Of a stretch of DNA of 64,000 nt, positions 34,711-42,758 are shown piece after piece (within the stretch, counting starts at the first letter, position 1; each line of letters opens with the position of its first letter). The notes below the pieces were generated by a model, which had not been told where the DNA came from, did no database searches, and worked only from the letters and a program-made list of their open reading frames with translations. Source of the DNA: RGDT01 sp964630925 (GTDB lineage Bacteria; Planctomycetota; Planctomycetia; Gemmatales; Gemmataceae); the NCBI GenBank assembly GCA_964630925.1, contig CAZVZK010000003.1, positions 80,780-144,779 on the forward strand, in the 5' to 3' direction. The translations under genes were made by a program, and so were the position numbers.

Positions 34711-35586
34711 TCACCAGTCGATGTCCCACACGACGATCTTCTTCCTCGCGCTGCCGGCGGCCCCGAGCATCCCGTCGGGGGAGAATGCGAGGGCCTTGAG
34801 CCCGCCAACGCCCCAGGCCAGCGTGCGGCAGAGGGACCACGAGGACGTGTCGTAGATAGGTAGAACGTCCTCGTCGCTCACGCAGGCCAGGAAGCGGCCG
34901 TCGGCGGTGAAGGCGAAATCCTGGACAGAGCGGCGCGGGCGGGAGAGGGTGGCCACGGCCTCGCCGGTGGAGGCGTCCAGGGTCCAAAGGTGTTTCCCGC
35001 TCGCGAAGGCGGCCCAGCGACCGTCAGGGGAGACACGCGGGCCGACGTACCTGCCGGGGGCAAGTTTCATCCGGCCCGAGCGCCAGAGCGGGCGGCGGGT
35101 GGCGAGGTCGATGAGGGTGAGGGCGCCCGCCGTGAGGGCGACGAGGCCGCGGCCGTCCGGCGTGAGGTCGAAGTGCTGATGAACGTCCCCCCATCCGGAG
35201 AGGGGTTCGAGGGAGGGCCAGGACCAGTAGAGTAGTCCCTGGTGGGGTGAGCCGCCGGCGAGGAGGCCAGCCCTGGGGGACAGGGCCATGGTATTCAGGT
35301 AGCAGCCCCCGTCCCAGGCGAGGCCCGGCGGAGGCGGCGCCTCCCAGACGGCGGGCCCGCCGCGGGCGGGATACAAGGCCGGCTGGAGCGCGATCCCGGC
35401 GTCGTGGGGCGCGATGTTGCCGAAGACGAGGGCGCCCTCGGGGGTGAAGCCGTGCCCGACCCGGCCGGGCTGTGGGAAGGCAGCGCCGGTGGGCATCTCC
35501 CAGACCCCCAAGTTGCTCAGGAGCAGGCCGCCGTCGGGGCTGAACACCAGCCGCCAAGGCGCCGATGGCACATCAATGATCTGCAT
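34711..35586 (-). CDS. WD-propeller array, copy 2
   Basis: The 291-residue WD-type propeller opens MQIIDVPSAPWRLVFSPDGG, unlike the NPxG start of most copies, and ends IVVWDIDW. In its first half (LLLSNLGVWEMPTGAAFPQP, GFTPEGALVFGNIAPHDAG) it resembles copy 5. Its last module has lost the common VKVYET core (here VLPIYDTSSWSLCRTLAWGV), so it is the most divergent C-terminus in the array. The ATG follows copy 1's stop by seven bases, with GTGAGGC as the shared stop/ribosome site. It is a likely binding module with unknown ligand. Confidence 0.85.
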   Translation of the reverse strand: MQIIDVPSAPWRLVFSPDGGLLLSNLGVWEMPTGAAFPQPGRVGHGFTPEGALVFGNIAPHDAGIALQPALYPARGGPAVWEAPPPPGLAWDGGCYLNTMALSPRAGLLAGGSPHQGLLYWSWPSLEPLSGWGDVHQHFDLTPDGRGLVALTAGALTLIDLATRRPLWRSGRMKLAPGRYVGPRVSPDGRWAAFASGKHLWTLDASTGEAVATLSRPRRSVQDFAFTADGRFLACVSDEDVLPIYDTSSWSLCRTLAWGVGGLKALAFSPDGMLGAAGSARKKIVVWDIDW

Positions 35587-35593
35587 GGCCGCC

Positions 35594-36469
35594 TCACCAG
35601 TCGATGTCCCAGACGAGGATCTTCTTGCCGACGTTGCCCACCGCGCCGAGCATGCCGTCGGGCGAGATGGCGATGCACGCCAGCTTGCCGATGCTCCATG
35701 CCAGCTCCTCGCGTAGGGACCACGTCGCCGTCTCGTAGACCTTGACCGTCTTCTCGTTGCTCACCGTGGCCAGGAACCGCCCGTCGGGCGTGAACGCCAT
35801 GTCCTGGTAATACTTGATCTTCAGACGCAGACGCGCCACCTCCTCGCCCGTCGCCGGCGCGAGGATGTTGAGGTGGATACCGGAGGCGGCGGCCAGGAAT
35901 CGTCCGTCCGGCGACCACGCCAGCCGGCCGTAGTCGTTCCGCCCCGTGACCGCCTTCTCCCACACCGTCGCGCCGTCCGGCGTGCGCAGGGCCACACGCG
36001 GGTTGGAGTCGATCAGCGCCAGGTGCCTGCCGTCGGGAGAGAATCGCACGTCCCGCGCCGCCCCGTGCCGGCCGTCGCCGGGCCAGTATTGCCCCGCCAG
36101 GGGCTTCAGGTCGGGCCACGCCCACTGGGCGATGTTGCCGTCGCGGGCGTGGCCGTCGATGAGGGCGACGCGGCCGGCCCCCGGAGAAACCGTCAGCCGG
36201 TTATCCGTCCACCCCACGAACACCGTCTGGCCGAGCGGCTCGCCGGTGAGGGAGAATCGGCGGAGATCCCCCGGCCTGCCGCCGACCACGGCGGCGACCT
36301 CCCCGCCGGCGAAGCGGGCGGCCAGGACGCGCTCCGACATCAGATGCCGCTCCTCGCCGGACGGCATCCCCCACAGGCGGATGGAGTGCCGCGCCGCCAT
36401 CAGCCAGCGGGAGTCGGCGCTGAACTCCAGGTGGTCCGCGAAGCCGTCCGGGTTCCTGAGGATGCGCAC
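35594..36469 (-). CDS. WD-propeller array, copy 1 (first transcribed)
   Basis: The 291-residue WD-type propeller begins at GTG 36467-36469 (then RILRNPDGFADHLEFSADSR) four bases behind the stop of the YncE/phosphoesterase gene, so the array probably forms one transcript with it. It ends LVWDIDW. The C-terminal third is nearly identical to copy 4 (VKVYETATWSLREELAWSIG, KLACIAISPDG). The non-ATG start and lack of a strong ribosome site suggest reliance on ribosomes coming from the gene before. The function is unknown; the propeller may bind protein or peptide. Confidence 0.85.
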   Translation of the reverse strand: MRILRNPDGFADHLEFSADSRWLMAARHSIRLWGMPSGEERHLMSERVLAARFAGGEVAAVVGGRPGDLRRFSLTGEPLGQTVFVGWTDNRLTVSPGAGRVALIDGHARDGNIAQWAWPDLKPLAGQYWPGDGRHGAARDVRFSPDGRHLALIDSNPRVALRTPDGATVWEKAVTGRNDYGRLAWSPDGRFLAAASGIHLNILAPATGEEVARLRLKIKYYQDMAFTPDGRFLATVSNEKTVKVYETATWSLREELAWSIGKLACIAISPDGMLGAVGNVGKKILVWDIDW

Positions 36470-36473
36470 GGAG

Positions 36474-38978
36474 TCACTTCACCTTGTACTTCGGCACGAA
36501 GAAGCCCGCCCGCACAGGGGCCGGCATCGGGCTGTGCGCCCCACGCACCGAACGCCAGATGATCTCGTTGAACGCCAGGTCGTCCGCCGCGTCCTCCACG
36601 TCGAGGTTCATCTCCGCCGACGCCTTCGCCCCCCAGGCGTCCTTCTTGTTCTTCGCGTCGAGGTCCACGTCCGGCTTGACGTGCTTGTAGCCCGTCAGGT
36701 CCGGCTTCGCCTGGAACGAGCCGTACATGGGCCGCGCCGCCGCGTCGAACTGGCTCATCGGCTTCAGGCCGAGGATCAGCTCCATCGTCCGCAGCATGCT
36801 GCTCGTCGAGTACATCGTGGAATCCACCGCGCCGCGCTTCGTGTAGGGGCTGATGACGAGCGCCACCGAGCGGTGGCAATCGACGTGGTCCGGCCCGTTC
36901 TGGGCGTCGTCCTCCAGCACGAAGATGGCGGTCTCCTTCCAGAACTTGCTCTTCGTGATGCCCTCGACGAAGATCCCCAGCGCCAGGTCGTTCTCCGCCA
37001 CCATCGCCGTCGGCGTCGGCTTGCCGACGCGCGTGCCGTAGGTGTGGTCGTTCGGCAGGCGCACGATGGAGAGCTGCGGCATGCCGCCGTCCTTCTCGAA
37101 GCGCCTCAGCTCCGCGAGGAAGCGCTCGGCCCGCTTCACGTCGGGGTAATCGAGGTCGTAACTGCGGAACCGCGGGTCGATGTGGCCCTCCAGCGCCTTC
37201 ACCTTCGCCTTGCCGTCCTCGAACTTGCCGTCCTTGCCCATCTTGCCGTTGGCCACCCACTCGCCGTAGCTGCGGTAGCTGACCCCGGCCTCCTTCGCCC
37301 GGTCCCAGATGTAGCCTCCGGCGGGGCGGGCGATCTTGTCGAACGCGCCCTCGCTGGGGTAGAAGCTCATCTTCTTCGTGCCGTAGAGCTGGCCGCGGTA
37401 GCCGAGCGGCCACACCTTCTCGACGAAGTCCGTGGCGTAGGCGCCCATGCTCCACTCGTGGCCGTCGGCGGACACCTCGCCCTCGACGTAAAAGTTATCG
37501 AGCAGCACGAACTGCCTTGCGAGGCGGTGGTGGTTCGGCGTGATCTTCTCGGGGAAGAGGCACAGGTCCGGGTCGCCCTTGCCCTCCTTGATGTCACCGA
37601 ACACCTGATCATACGTTCGATTCTCCTTGATGACGTAGATCACGTACTTGATGGGTGACTTGTCGCCCAGTTTCTTCGGGATGGGGTTGCCCGCCGTCCA
37701 GCCGGCGTCGTTGACGCCGGCGTCGGCCTTCAGTGGGCTGCACGCGTAGGCGGCCTTCGTCAGCTCGGCCATCGCCTCGGGCTCGGGCATGGGCACGACG
37801 CCGAGGCTGCCACGCATGAGGCCGCCGATGTACTGGTAGGTGGATTGCCACTCGGGCCGGTGGACGGGCCCCGGCTCGAGCGGGTTGGCCTTCGAGGTCA
37901 TCCCCTTGCCGTTCGCGATCAGGATGCGCTTCGTCGCGGCGTTGTAGCGGACGGAGGTGGGGTACCAGCCGGCGGGGATGAAGCCCATCGGCCGCACCTT
38001 GAGTGGGTTCTCGACGTTGAAGACGGCGACGTTGTTGTTGTCGCTGTTGGCCACGAAGAGGACCTTGCCGTCGGGCGTCAGACACAGGCTGGACGGCGTG
38101 TTGCCCGACGGGGCGCCGGGGTGAAGGGCGCAGTTGATGGTGGCGATCTTCTTCCCGGCGTCGGCGTCGAAGATGTTCACGCGTGTGGAGTTGGAGCAGG
38201 CGACGAAGAGGGTCTTGCCGTCGGGGGACAGGGTCATCTCGGCGGGGTGGCTGTCGGTCTCCCAGGTCGCCGGCCTGGCGGCGCCCGCCGTCACGACGGC
38301 GACGGACGACGCCCCCCACAGGCTCACGAACAGGCGGCTATTGTCCTTGCTCGGCAGGGCGTGGTAGGGGTAGCTCCCCTTCGGCATCGGGTATTCGACC
38401 GCCCCCTTCTCCGGCTGGAGGAAGCGCACCGAATCGCCCCAGGTGCCGCAGGCGAGGACGCCGCCGAGGTGCGGGGTGATGTTGCCGACGGTGAAGTCCT
38501 CCTTGCCGTCAGCCGCCTTGATGGCGGCGTGCTTGCTGAGCAGGCCGTCGGCGAAGTCCCACGAGTGGACGATGCCGAACTCGCCGCCCGAGGCGTAGAG
38601 CCGGGTGCCGTCGGCGTTGAAGGCGATGCCCTGGAACGCCTGGCGGATGGAGACGCGCGACACGACCTGTTCGCGGCCCTCGTCGAGCGACACGATGACG
38701 GCCTCGTGGGTGCCGAAGCCGGCGTGCAGAAGGGCGGCATACTTGCCCGAGGGGTGCAGCGCGATGTTGACGGGGAAGTCGCCGAGGGGGACCTGCTTGC
38801 CGGCGGGCCTGAGCGACCACTGGTTGGGGAGCTGGACGAAGCCGGAGGGCTTGACGCCCGGGAGGACGCGGGCCGCCGTGGCGGCGGTTTTGGGTGTGGG
38901 CTTCTCGTCGCGGAGGGCGACGGCGAGGCCGCCGCACAGCAGGGCGAGGCAGCAGGCGGCGAGCAGGGAGCGTGACAT
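36474..38978 (-). CDS. YncE-type propeller fused to phosphoesterase (alkaline phosphatase superfamily)
   Basis: The 834-residue protein has a signal peptide (MSRSLLAACCLALLCGGLAVA), an N-terminal seven-blade YVTN/YncE propeller (about 60-400: LHPSGKYAALLHAGFGTHEA, LSPDGKTLFVACSNSTRVN, LTPDGKVLFVANSDNNNVAV) and a C-terminal phosphoesterase domain (about 440-800). The latter has the PF04185-type features KYVIYVIKENRTYDQVFGD near its start, DNFYVEGEVSADGHEW, RLPNDHTYG and VLEDDAQNGPDHVDCHR, which supply metal ligands. Similar 'bifunctional YncE/alkaline phosphatase' proteins occur across planctomycetes and should cleave a phosphoester outside the cell membrane; the substrate is unknown. It heads the run of seven propeller genes, four bases before the first. 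Confidence 0.88.
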   Translation of the reverse strand: MSRSLLAACCLALLCGGLAVALRDEKPTPKTAATAARVLPGVKPSGFVQLPNQWSLRPAGKQVPLGDFPVNIALHPSGKYAALLHAGFGTHEAVIVSLDEGREQVVSRVSIRQAFQGIAFNADGTRLYASGGEFGIVHSWDFADGLLSKHAAIKAADGKEDFTVGNITPHLGGVLACGTWGDSVRFLQPEKGAVEYPMPKGSYPYHALPSKDNSRLFVSLWGASSVAVVTAGAARPATWETDSHPAEMTLSPDGKTLFVACSNSTRVNIFDADAGKKIATINCALHPGAPSGNTPSSLCLTPDGKVLFVANSDNNNVAVFNVENPLKVRPMGFIPAGWYPTSVRYNAATKRILIANGKGMTSKANPLEPGPVHRPEWQSTYQYIGGLMRGSLGVVPMPEPEAMAELTKAAYACSPLKADAGVNDAGWTAGNPIPKKLGDKSPIKYVIYVIKENRTYDQVFGDIKEGKGDPDLCLFPEKITPNHHRLARQFVLLDNFYVEGEVSADGHEWSMGAYATDFVEKVWPLGYRGQLYGTKKMSFYPSEGAFDKIARPAGGYIWDRAKEAGVSYRSYGEWVANGKMGKDGKFEDGKAKVKALEGHIDPRFRSYDLDYPDVKRAERFLAELRRFEKDGGMPQLSIVRLPNDHTYGTRVGKPTPTAMVAENDLALGIFVEGITKSKFWKETAIFVLEDDAQNGPDHVDCHRSVALVISPYTKRGAVDSTMYSTSSMLRTMELILGLKPMSQFDAAARPMYGSFQAKPDLTGYKHVKPDVDLDAKNKKDAWGAKASAEMNLDVEDAADDLAFNEIIWRSVRGAHSPMPAPVRAGFFVPKYKVK

Positions 38979-39032
38979 GGCGTGGGACTCCGGCGGGCAG
39001 GGTTGGGATAGCGGCGCGGGCGGCCGTTGGCG

Positions 39033-39149
39033 AGCGGGGATGCGTCAGCGCCCCGAGTGGAGCGTCAGCGCCTCGTTGGCCTGACGCACGTCGCAAGAAC
39101 AAAGCCAGAGCCGCTGACGCTCCACTCGGGGCGCTGACGCATCCCCGCT
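39033..39149. repeat. 38-bp perfect inverted repeat, intergenic palindromic element
   Basis: The arms at 39033-39070 and 39112-39149 are exact reverse complements over 38 bases, around a 41-base loop. Each arm holds two direct copies of GCGTCAGCG separated by CCCCGAGTGGA. It occupies most of the 184-base gap between the phosphoesterase gene start and the end of the gene at 39163. No transposase is near. It looks like a REP/MITE-like element or a very strong transcript barrier. Confidence 0.8.
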
Positions 39150-39162
39150 GGCCGAGATCCGC

Positions 39163-39882
39163 TCACGCCCCAGAGAGCACGCCCGCCATCGTCAACAGGC
39201 CGTCCACCAGCCAGCACCCCTTGAAGTGCGGCCCGCCGGCGCGTGCGTGTTGCAGGACTGCGTCATCGGCGCAGCCGGCCTCCTCCAGGGCGTCCGCAAG
39301 GACCGGGAGGTGGTCCCAACGCTCCTCGGCGCGGATCGCCTCGGCCAGGCGCGGCACCTCGCCGCCCTGCCAGCGCAGCCAGGCGGGCGCCAGGGGCGGC
39401 TCGCGCCAGGGGAACAGGTCGCGCAGGATGGCGCACTGGACACGCATCTCGTCGGGGCGTTCCAACTTAAAGAGTGCCTGTTCTCGGCCGTCGTGGGCAG
39501 CCGGGTCGATCCAGTCGGAGCCGAGGCAGTTGGCGACGTTGCGTGCGGCGGCGGACAGGTCGTAGTCCGTCAGGGTGGGGGAGGCGGCGTGTAAGACGGC
39601 GTCGAGTGACCACTCCCACCTCGTGCCGATGGGCGCCCCGCCGAGCGCCCGCCGGACCTCGCGCCAGCCGGCAGCAAGCTCCTCCGCGGTGGCGAGGCCG
39701 TCGGCGAATCGCTCCGCGGTGTCGAGGGCGGCCCGGATCGACTCCCGCTTGATGAGCGGCCCCAGGCGGCGGCAGCAATGGCAGGCGAACAGGCGGAGCC
39801 GGCCGGGGTGCCTCCACCCGGCGTGCCGGAGCAGTTCGGCGGGGAAGGGTGTCTCGCGCCACTCGGCCTCGCTCAGAGCCAT
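39163..39882 (-). CDS. planctomycete-type protein with LRLFACxCCRR and DALEEAGC motifs
   Basis: ATG 39882 has GGAGGG upstream and begins MALSEAEWRETPFPAELLRH. The 239-residue product shows the features of a large planctomycete family: RLRLFACHCCRRLG near the N-terminus, RFADGLATAEELAAG in the middle, LRDLFPWREPPLAPAWLRW, and the C-terminal DHLPVLADALEEAGCADD followed by HARAGGPHFKGCWLVDGL. The conserved cysteines may bind a metal. The function of the family is not known; its members are common in Gemmata-type genomes and support that placement. It lies 25 bases behind the terpene cyclase gene and may be the last gene of that operon. Confidence 0.75.
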   Translation of the reverse strand: MALSEAEWRETPFPAELLRHAGWRHPGRLRLFACHCCRRLGPLIKRESIRAALDTAERFADGLATAEELAAGWREVRRALGGAPIGTRWEWSLDAVLHAASPTLTDYDLSAAARNVANCLGSDWIDPAAHDGREQALFKLERPDEMRVQCAILRDLFPWREPPLAPAWLRWQGGEVPRLAEAIRAEERWDHLPVLADALEEAGCADDAVLQHARAGGPHFKGCWLVDGLLTMAGVLSGA

Positions 39883-39907
39883 GGCCCGGCCCTCCGGACA
39901 ACGAGCG

Positions 39908-41722
39908 TCATTGTACCTTCCTGGCACGCCCCAAGGCCATCACCGTCCAGATGAGCGGATACAGTTTCTCGAAATACCACAGCTTGGCGAAGTAGAACCC
40001 GATGGGCGACGGCTCCCGCCACGCCCCCGACTCGACGCGCCCGACCAGCCACGTCAGCCCCCGTCCGACGATACCGTCCGGCGCGTGCCCGATCAAGACA
40101 TCGAGGGCGAGGGATGTCTCCTCGGTGGACGAAGGACAGCCGGCGGCGCCGCCCCAGCCGCCGTCGGCGTTCTGGATGGAGGTCAGGAAGGCGAGGCCGC
40201 GTTTCGCCTGATCGGTGTGCAGGAGGCCGAGGTCGCGGTAGGCGGCGAGGACGCGGCTGGTGCCGTATGTGGGGTTGATGTCGTCGGGTGCGTGCTGGTT
40301 GCCGAACCAGAGGGGTAGCCAGGAGCCATCGGGCCGCTGCTCGCGGGCGAGGTAGGCGAGGGCGCTGGCGGTGAATCGCTCGATCCGTTTCCGCCTCTCG
40401 CCGGGCATGCATTGAAGGAACTTGTGGTAGGGCTCGGACTTCCCGAGCCAGGGGTCTTGGTCGCGCTGGAAGATCCCCCACACGTGAATCGCACGGAGGG
40501 TGTGGGCTGTGAGATCCGACCCGCTGCGGTCGAACGGCATTCGGGTCCATCCTCGGCAGAAGGTCGGCATTCCCCCATCACTGTTCTGAAGGTCGAGTAG
40601 CCAGCGCACACTGTTGAGTGGGTAGAATTCGGGAGTACCTCCGAAGCCCAGAGGGAGCAACGCCAGGATCGCCCCCGGCGTGTCGTCGGCGTCGGGTACG
40701 CCGCCCGGCAGCGGCGTCCACGCCCAAGCGCCGGGGTCGGCCCCGGTGAATGGATGACGCTCGCGGTACTGCTGATCGATCAGCCATTGCAGCAGCTCTT
40801 CGCGCCGATCCAGCACTCCGACATCTCCGCCGGCAGCCAGTGCGTTGATCGACAGCGTCGTCACCCACGTCGAGAGGTTGGTGTCGATGGGCCACGACCC
40901 GTCGGGACGCACGCCGTTGACGAGGAACGACACGGCTCGCTGGACGACGACGTGATCCGCCTTGCCGGTGCTGGCGAGGCCCATCGTGACGAAACCGGTG
41001 AGAGGGGCCGCCTCCAGGAAGCCGCCGTTGGGCGGTTGGATGCCGTCCAGCACGCGCAGGCTGGGCTTGATCGCCAGATACCGGATGCCGCGTCGGAACG
41101 GGTCCCACGGCGGGCTGTGGTGGTAGACCGCCTGGCCGATGGCGATGAGCGCCGGCAGGGCGTAGCTCACCACCGGCAGGCCGAGGTATCGGTACCACGA
41201 TTGGGGGAAGCACGCCAGCTCGAAGGGAAGCGACGGCACCTCGTGCCACGGCACCAGGCCGGCGAGGGCGCACGTCATCAGGATCGGGACGGAGAACGTG
41301 CGGTCCGTCCCGTAACGCCTGCGGACCGCCTCCGCGATCTCCGCCGGCGTCCTGCCATACTTCGCGTCGAGCCACGCCTTGCAGCGCTCCAGCGTGGGGA
41401 CGTATCGCGCATCCTGGCCGGCGATGTGGAAGGCGGCGCGGCAAAGGAGCGTCGTCGAGATGTTGGAGAACGACTTGACGGTGTCGCCCCAGCCGCCGTC
41501 GGCGTTCTGATGGCCGGCGATCCACGAGAGGCCGCCGTCGATGAGGGGTTGGAAGGAGCCGTGGCCGGCCTTCTGCACGAGCGAGAGGGCGCAGACGGCG
41601 ACGGCGGTGGAGAGGGCGGATGTGGACAGCTCGCCGACCCAGAATCCGCCGGGCGTGCGCTCGGCGAGGAGGGCGTCACGGGCGGTGAGGTAGGCGCGTT
41701 CGAGGCGGGGCCGGTCGATCAT
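39908..41722 (-). CDS. squalene-hopene-cyclase-family class II terpene cyclase
   Basis: The 604-residue protein consists of alpha/alpha-barrel repeats with QW motifs (HQNADGGWGD, DLQNSDGGMPTF, REQRPDGSWLP, SIQNADGGWGG). It has the catalytic acid motif Asp344-Ala-Asp346-Asp347-Thr, equivalent to DxDD of squalene-hopene cyclase. The C-terminal GFYFAKLWYFEKLYPL also matches that family. It is somewhat shorter than most hopene cyclases. It should protonate and cyclise an isoprenoid such as squalene at the membrane, giving hopanoid-type lipids; the exact product is uncertain because Pro follows the motif where Ala is usual. It overlaps the small gene before it by four bases. No other hopanoid genes are in the window. 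Confidence 0.85.
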   Translation of the reverse strand: MIDRPRLERAYLTARDALLAERTPGGFWVGELSTSALSTAVAVCALSLVQKAGHGSFQPLIDGGLSWIAGHQNADGGWGDTVKSFSNISTTLLCRAAFHIAGQDARYVPTLERCKAWLDAKYGRTPAEIAEAVRRRYGTDRTFSVPILMTCALAGLVPWHEVPSLPFELACFPQSWYRYLGLPVVSYALPALIAIGQAVYHHSPPWDPFRRGIRYLAIKPSLRVLDGIQPPNGGFLEAAPLTGFVTMGLASTGKADHVVVQRAVSFLVNGVRPDGSWPIDTNLSTWVTTLSINALAAGGDVGVLDRREELLQWLIDQQYRERHPFTGADPGAWAWTPLPGGVPDADDTPGAILALLPLGFGGTPEFYPLNSVRWLLDLQNSDGGMPTFCRGWTRMPFDRSGSDLTAHTLRAIHVWGIFQRDQDPWLGKSEPYHKFLQCMPGERRKRIERFTASALAYLAREQRPDGSWLPLWFGNQHAPDDINPTYGTSRVLAAYRDLGLLHTDQAKRGLAFLTSIQNADGGWGGAAGCPSSTEETSLALDVLIGHAPDGIVGRGLTWLVGRVESGAWREPSPIGFYFAKLWYFEKLYPLIWTVMALGRARKVQ

Positions 41723-41985
41723 CCCTTGCCCTTCTCGATCAAGGGATTTCGTACCCCGAGGAGGCCCTCGGCCGTGATGGAGATGAGAGGAGGGTTGAAG
41801 CCGTGGGCGCGAAGAAGATCGTCCAACAGGTGCCGGGTTGACTTCAGCTCGGCTTCCAGCGCGGCGCGGTGGGGTTCAAACGGCTCCGCGATCAATTTGA
41901 AGGAGTCTTCGACCAGACGCAGCCCACAATCCTCGTCTGGATTGCTGGCGTCTGCGGGTGCTGGCTGTAGCGTCTCGGGATCCAT
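41719..41985 (-). CDS. 88-aa hypothetical protein coupled to the terpene cyclase
   Basis: The 88-residue, acidic and mostly helical protein (MDPETLQPAPADASNPDEDC, then LIAEPFEPHRAALEAELKST) has no signal peptide or known motif. Its stop TGA overlaps the cyclase ATG (bases 41719-41722), so the cyclase is translated by coupling to it. The C-terminus LISITAEGLLGVRNPLIEK is less polar and might touch the membrane or a partner. I do not recognise the family. Real coding is supported by the overlap and by codon use like its neighbours. Confidence 0.55.
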   Translation of the reverse strand: MDPETLQPAPADASNPDEDCGLRLVEDSFKLIAEPFEPHRAALEAELKSTRHLLDDLLRAHGFNPPLISITAEGLLGVRNPLIEKGKG

Positions 41986-42012
41986 ATCAACCCCTCCGGC
42001 GGGCTCGTCCCG

Positions 42013-42309
42013 TCAACCGCCCGGCGCGCCGTTGCCTTCCAGCGGAGGTGGGGCCGGCGGGATGGGCGGGATGGGCACCGGCGGTTGCGTGAGCGGCGGG
42101 ATGGGCTCCAGGGACGCGATTAGCAGCGGCTCCAGGGTAATCATTCTGTTATCGTTCAACATGTCGTAGTGATGGATGTGGCGGCCATGCGGCCCGATGA
42201 GTAGCCAATCGGGATGGAATGTGTCGAAGAAACGGCCGTCGTTCAGACGCAGCCGGAAGGGTTGGAACGGCCTGGTCAGTAATGCGTCTCGAATCGCTCG
42301 GCAGTCCAC
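42013..42309 (-). CDS. single-copy 'PFxPFxLRLxDGR' domain protein
   Basis: GTG 42309 starts a 98-residue protein, two bases behind the previous gene's TAA with GGAG upstream. Its domain, AIRDALLTRPFQPFRLRLND, then GRFFDTFHPDWLLIGPHGRH and LEPLLIASLEP, is the same unit present twice in the next-upstream gene. A proline-rich tail (PPVPIPPIPPAPPP) follows. Small proteins of this type are frequent in planctomycetes; their function is unknown. The predicted fold is all-beta, perhaps an SH3- or Sm-like barrel binding peptide or nucleic acid; that is a guess from strand pattern only. Confidence 0.65.
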   Translation of the reverse strand: MDCRAIRDALLTRPFQPFRLRLNDGRFFDTFHPDWLLIGPHGRHIHHYDMLNDNRMITLEPLLIASLEPIPPLTQPPVPIPPIPPAPPPLEGNGAPGG

Positions 42310-42311
42310 GA

Positions 42312-42755
42312 TTAGTACTCCACGTCCGGCGCCGATGGCTCCAACGCGACGATGAGCAGCCGATCCAATTGTACCGACTCGCTCTCACCCGTGAACACGA
42401 CGGCGTGGCTGCCGTTCGGCGCGAGGGCGAGCCATTCTGGGTGCGGGATGGGGAAGACGCGGCCATCAGCGAGCCGCAGCCGGAAGGGGGCAAAGGGCCG
42501 GGCGCGGATCGCGGCCCGGAGAGTGTCCGGGTTGATGGCGGCGCTCGGGTCGAGCGGCTCCACCGCCGCCGCCTCGCTCGGGTCGATGAAGGCTGGTCCA
42601 CCGTCGGGCTTGGCCACCACCCCGGTCAAGCCCTTGCCGCCCATCGCCATCCAGCCAACATCGGGCACCACGAATGTCCGCCCATCGTTCATTCGCAGGA
42701 TGAATGGCTTGAACGGCTGGGCACGCAAGCGGGCGCGTATCTCATCGACGATCAT
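42312..42755 (-). CDS. tandem 'PFxPFxLRLxDGR' domain protein
   Basis: The 147-residue protein contains two copies of one domain: residues 1-70 (IRARLRAQPFKPFILRMNDG, RTFVVPDVGWMAMGG) and 75-147 (IRARPFAPFRLRLADGRVF, PHPEWLALAPNGSHAVV, LLIVALEP). The second copy is closer to the single copy in the next gene than to its own partner. It starts three bases behind the ferredoxin-like gene's stop. The family is common in planctomycetes without known function. Its tight packing with an Fe-S protein and a terpene cyclase suggests a shared transcript, not necessarily a shared pathway. Confidence 0.65.
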   Translation of the reverse strand: MIVDEIRARLRAQPFKPFILRMNDGRTFVVPDVGWMAMGGKGLTGVVAKPDGGPAFIDPSEAAAVEPLDPSAAINPDTLRAAIRARPFAPFRLRLADGRVFPIPHPEWLALAPNGSHAVVFTGESESVQLDRLLIVALEPSAPDVEY

Positions 42756-42758
42756 GGC

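Noticed and set aside
30326..36469. Tandem WD genes as integron gene cassettes
   Set aside because: The 7-10 base junctions are far too short for attC sites and no integrase gene is present; simple tandem duplication explains the array.
39033..39149. Terminal inverted repeats of an insertion sequence
   Set aside because: Only 41 bases lie between the arms; there is no room for a transposase and no target duplication can be recognised.
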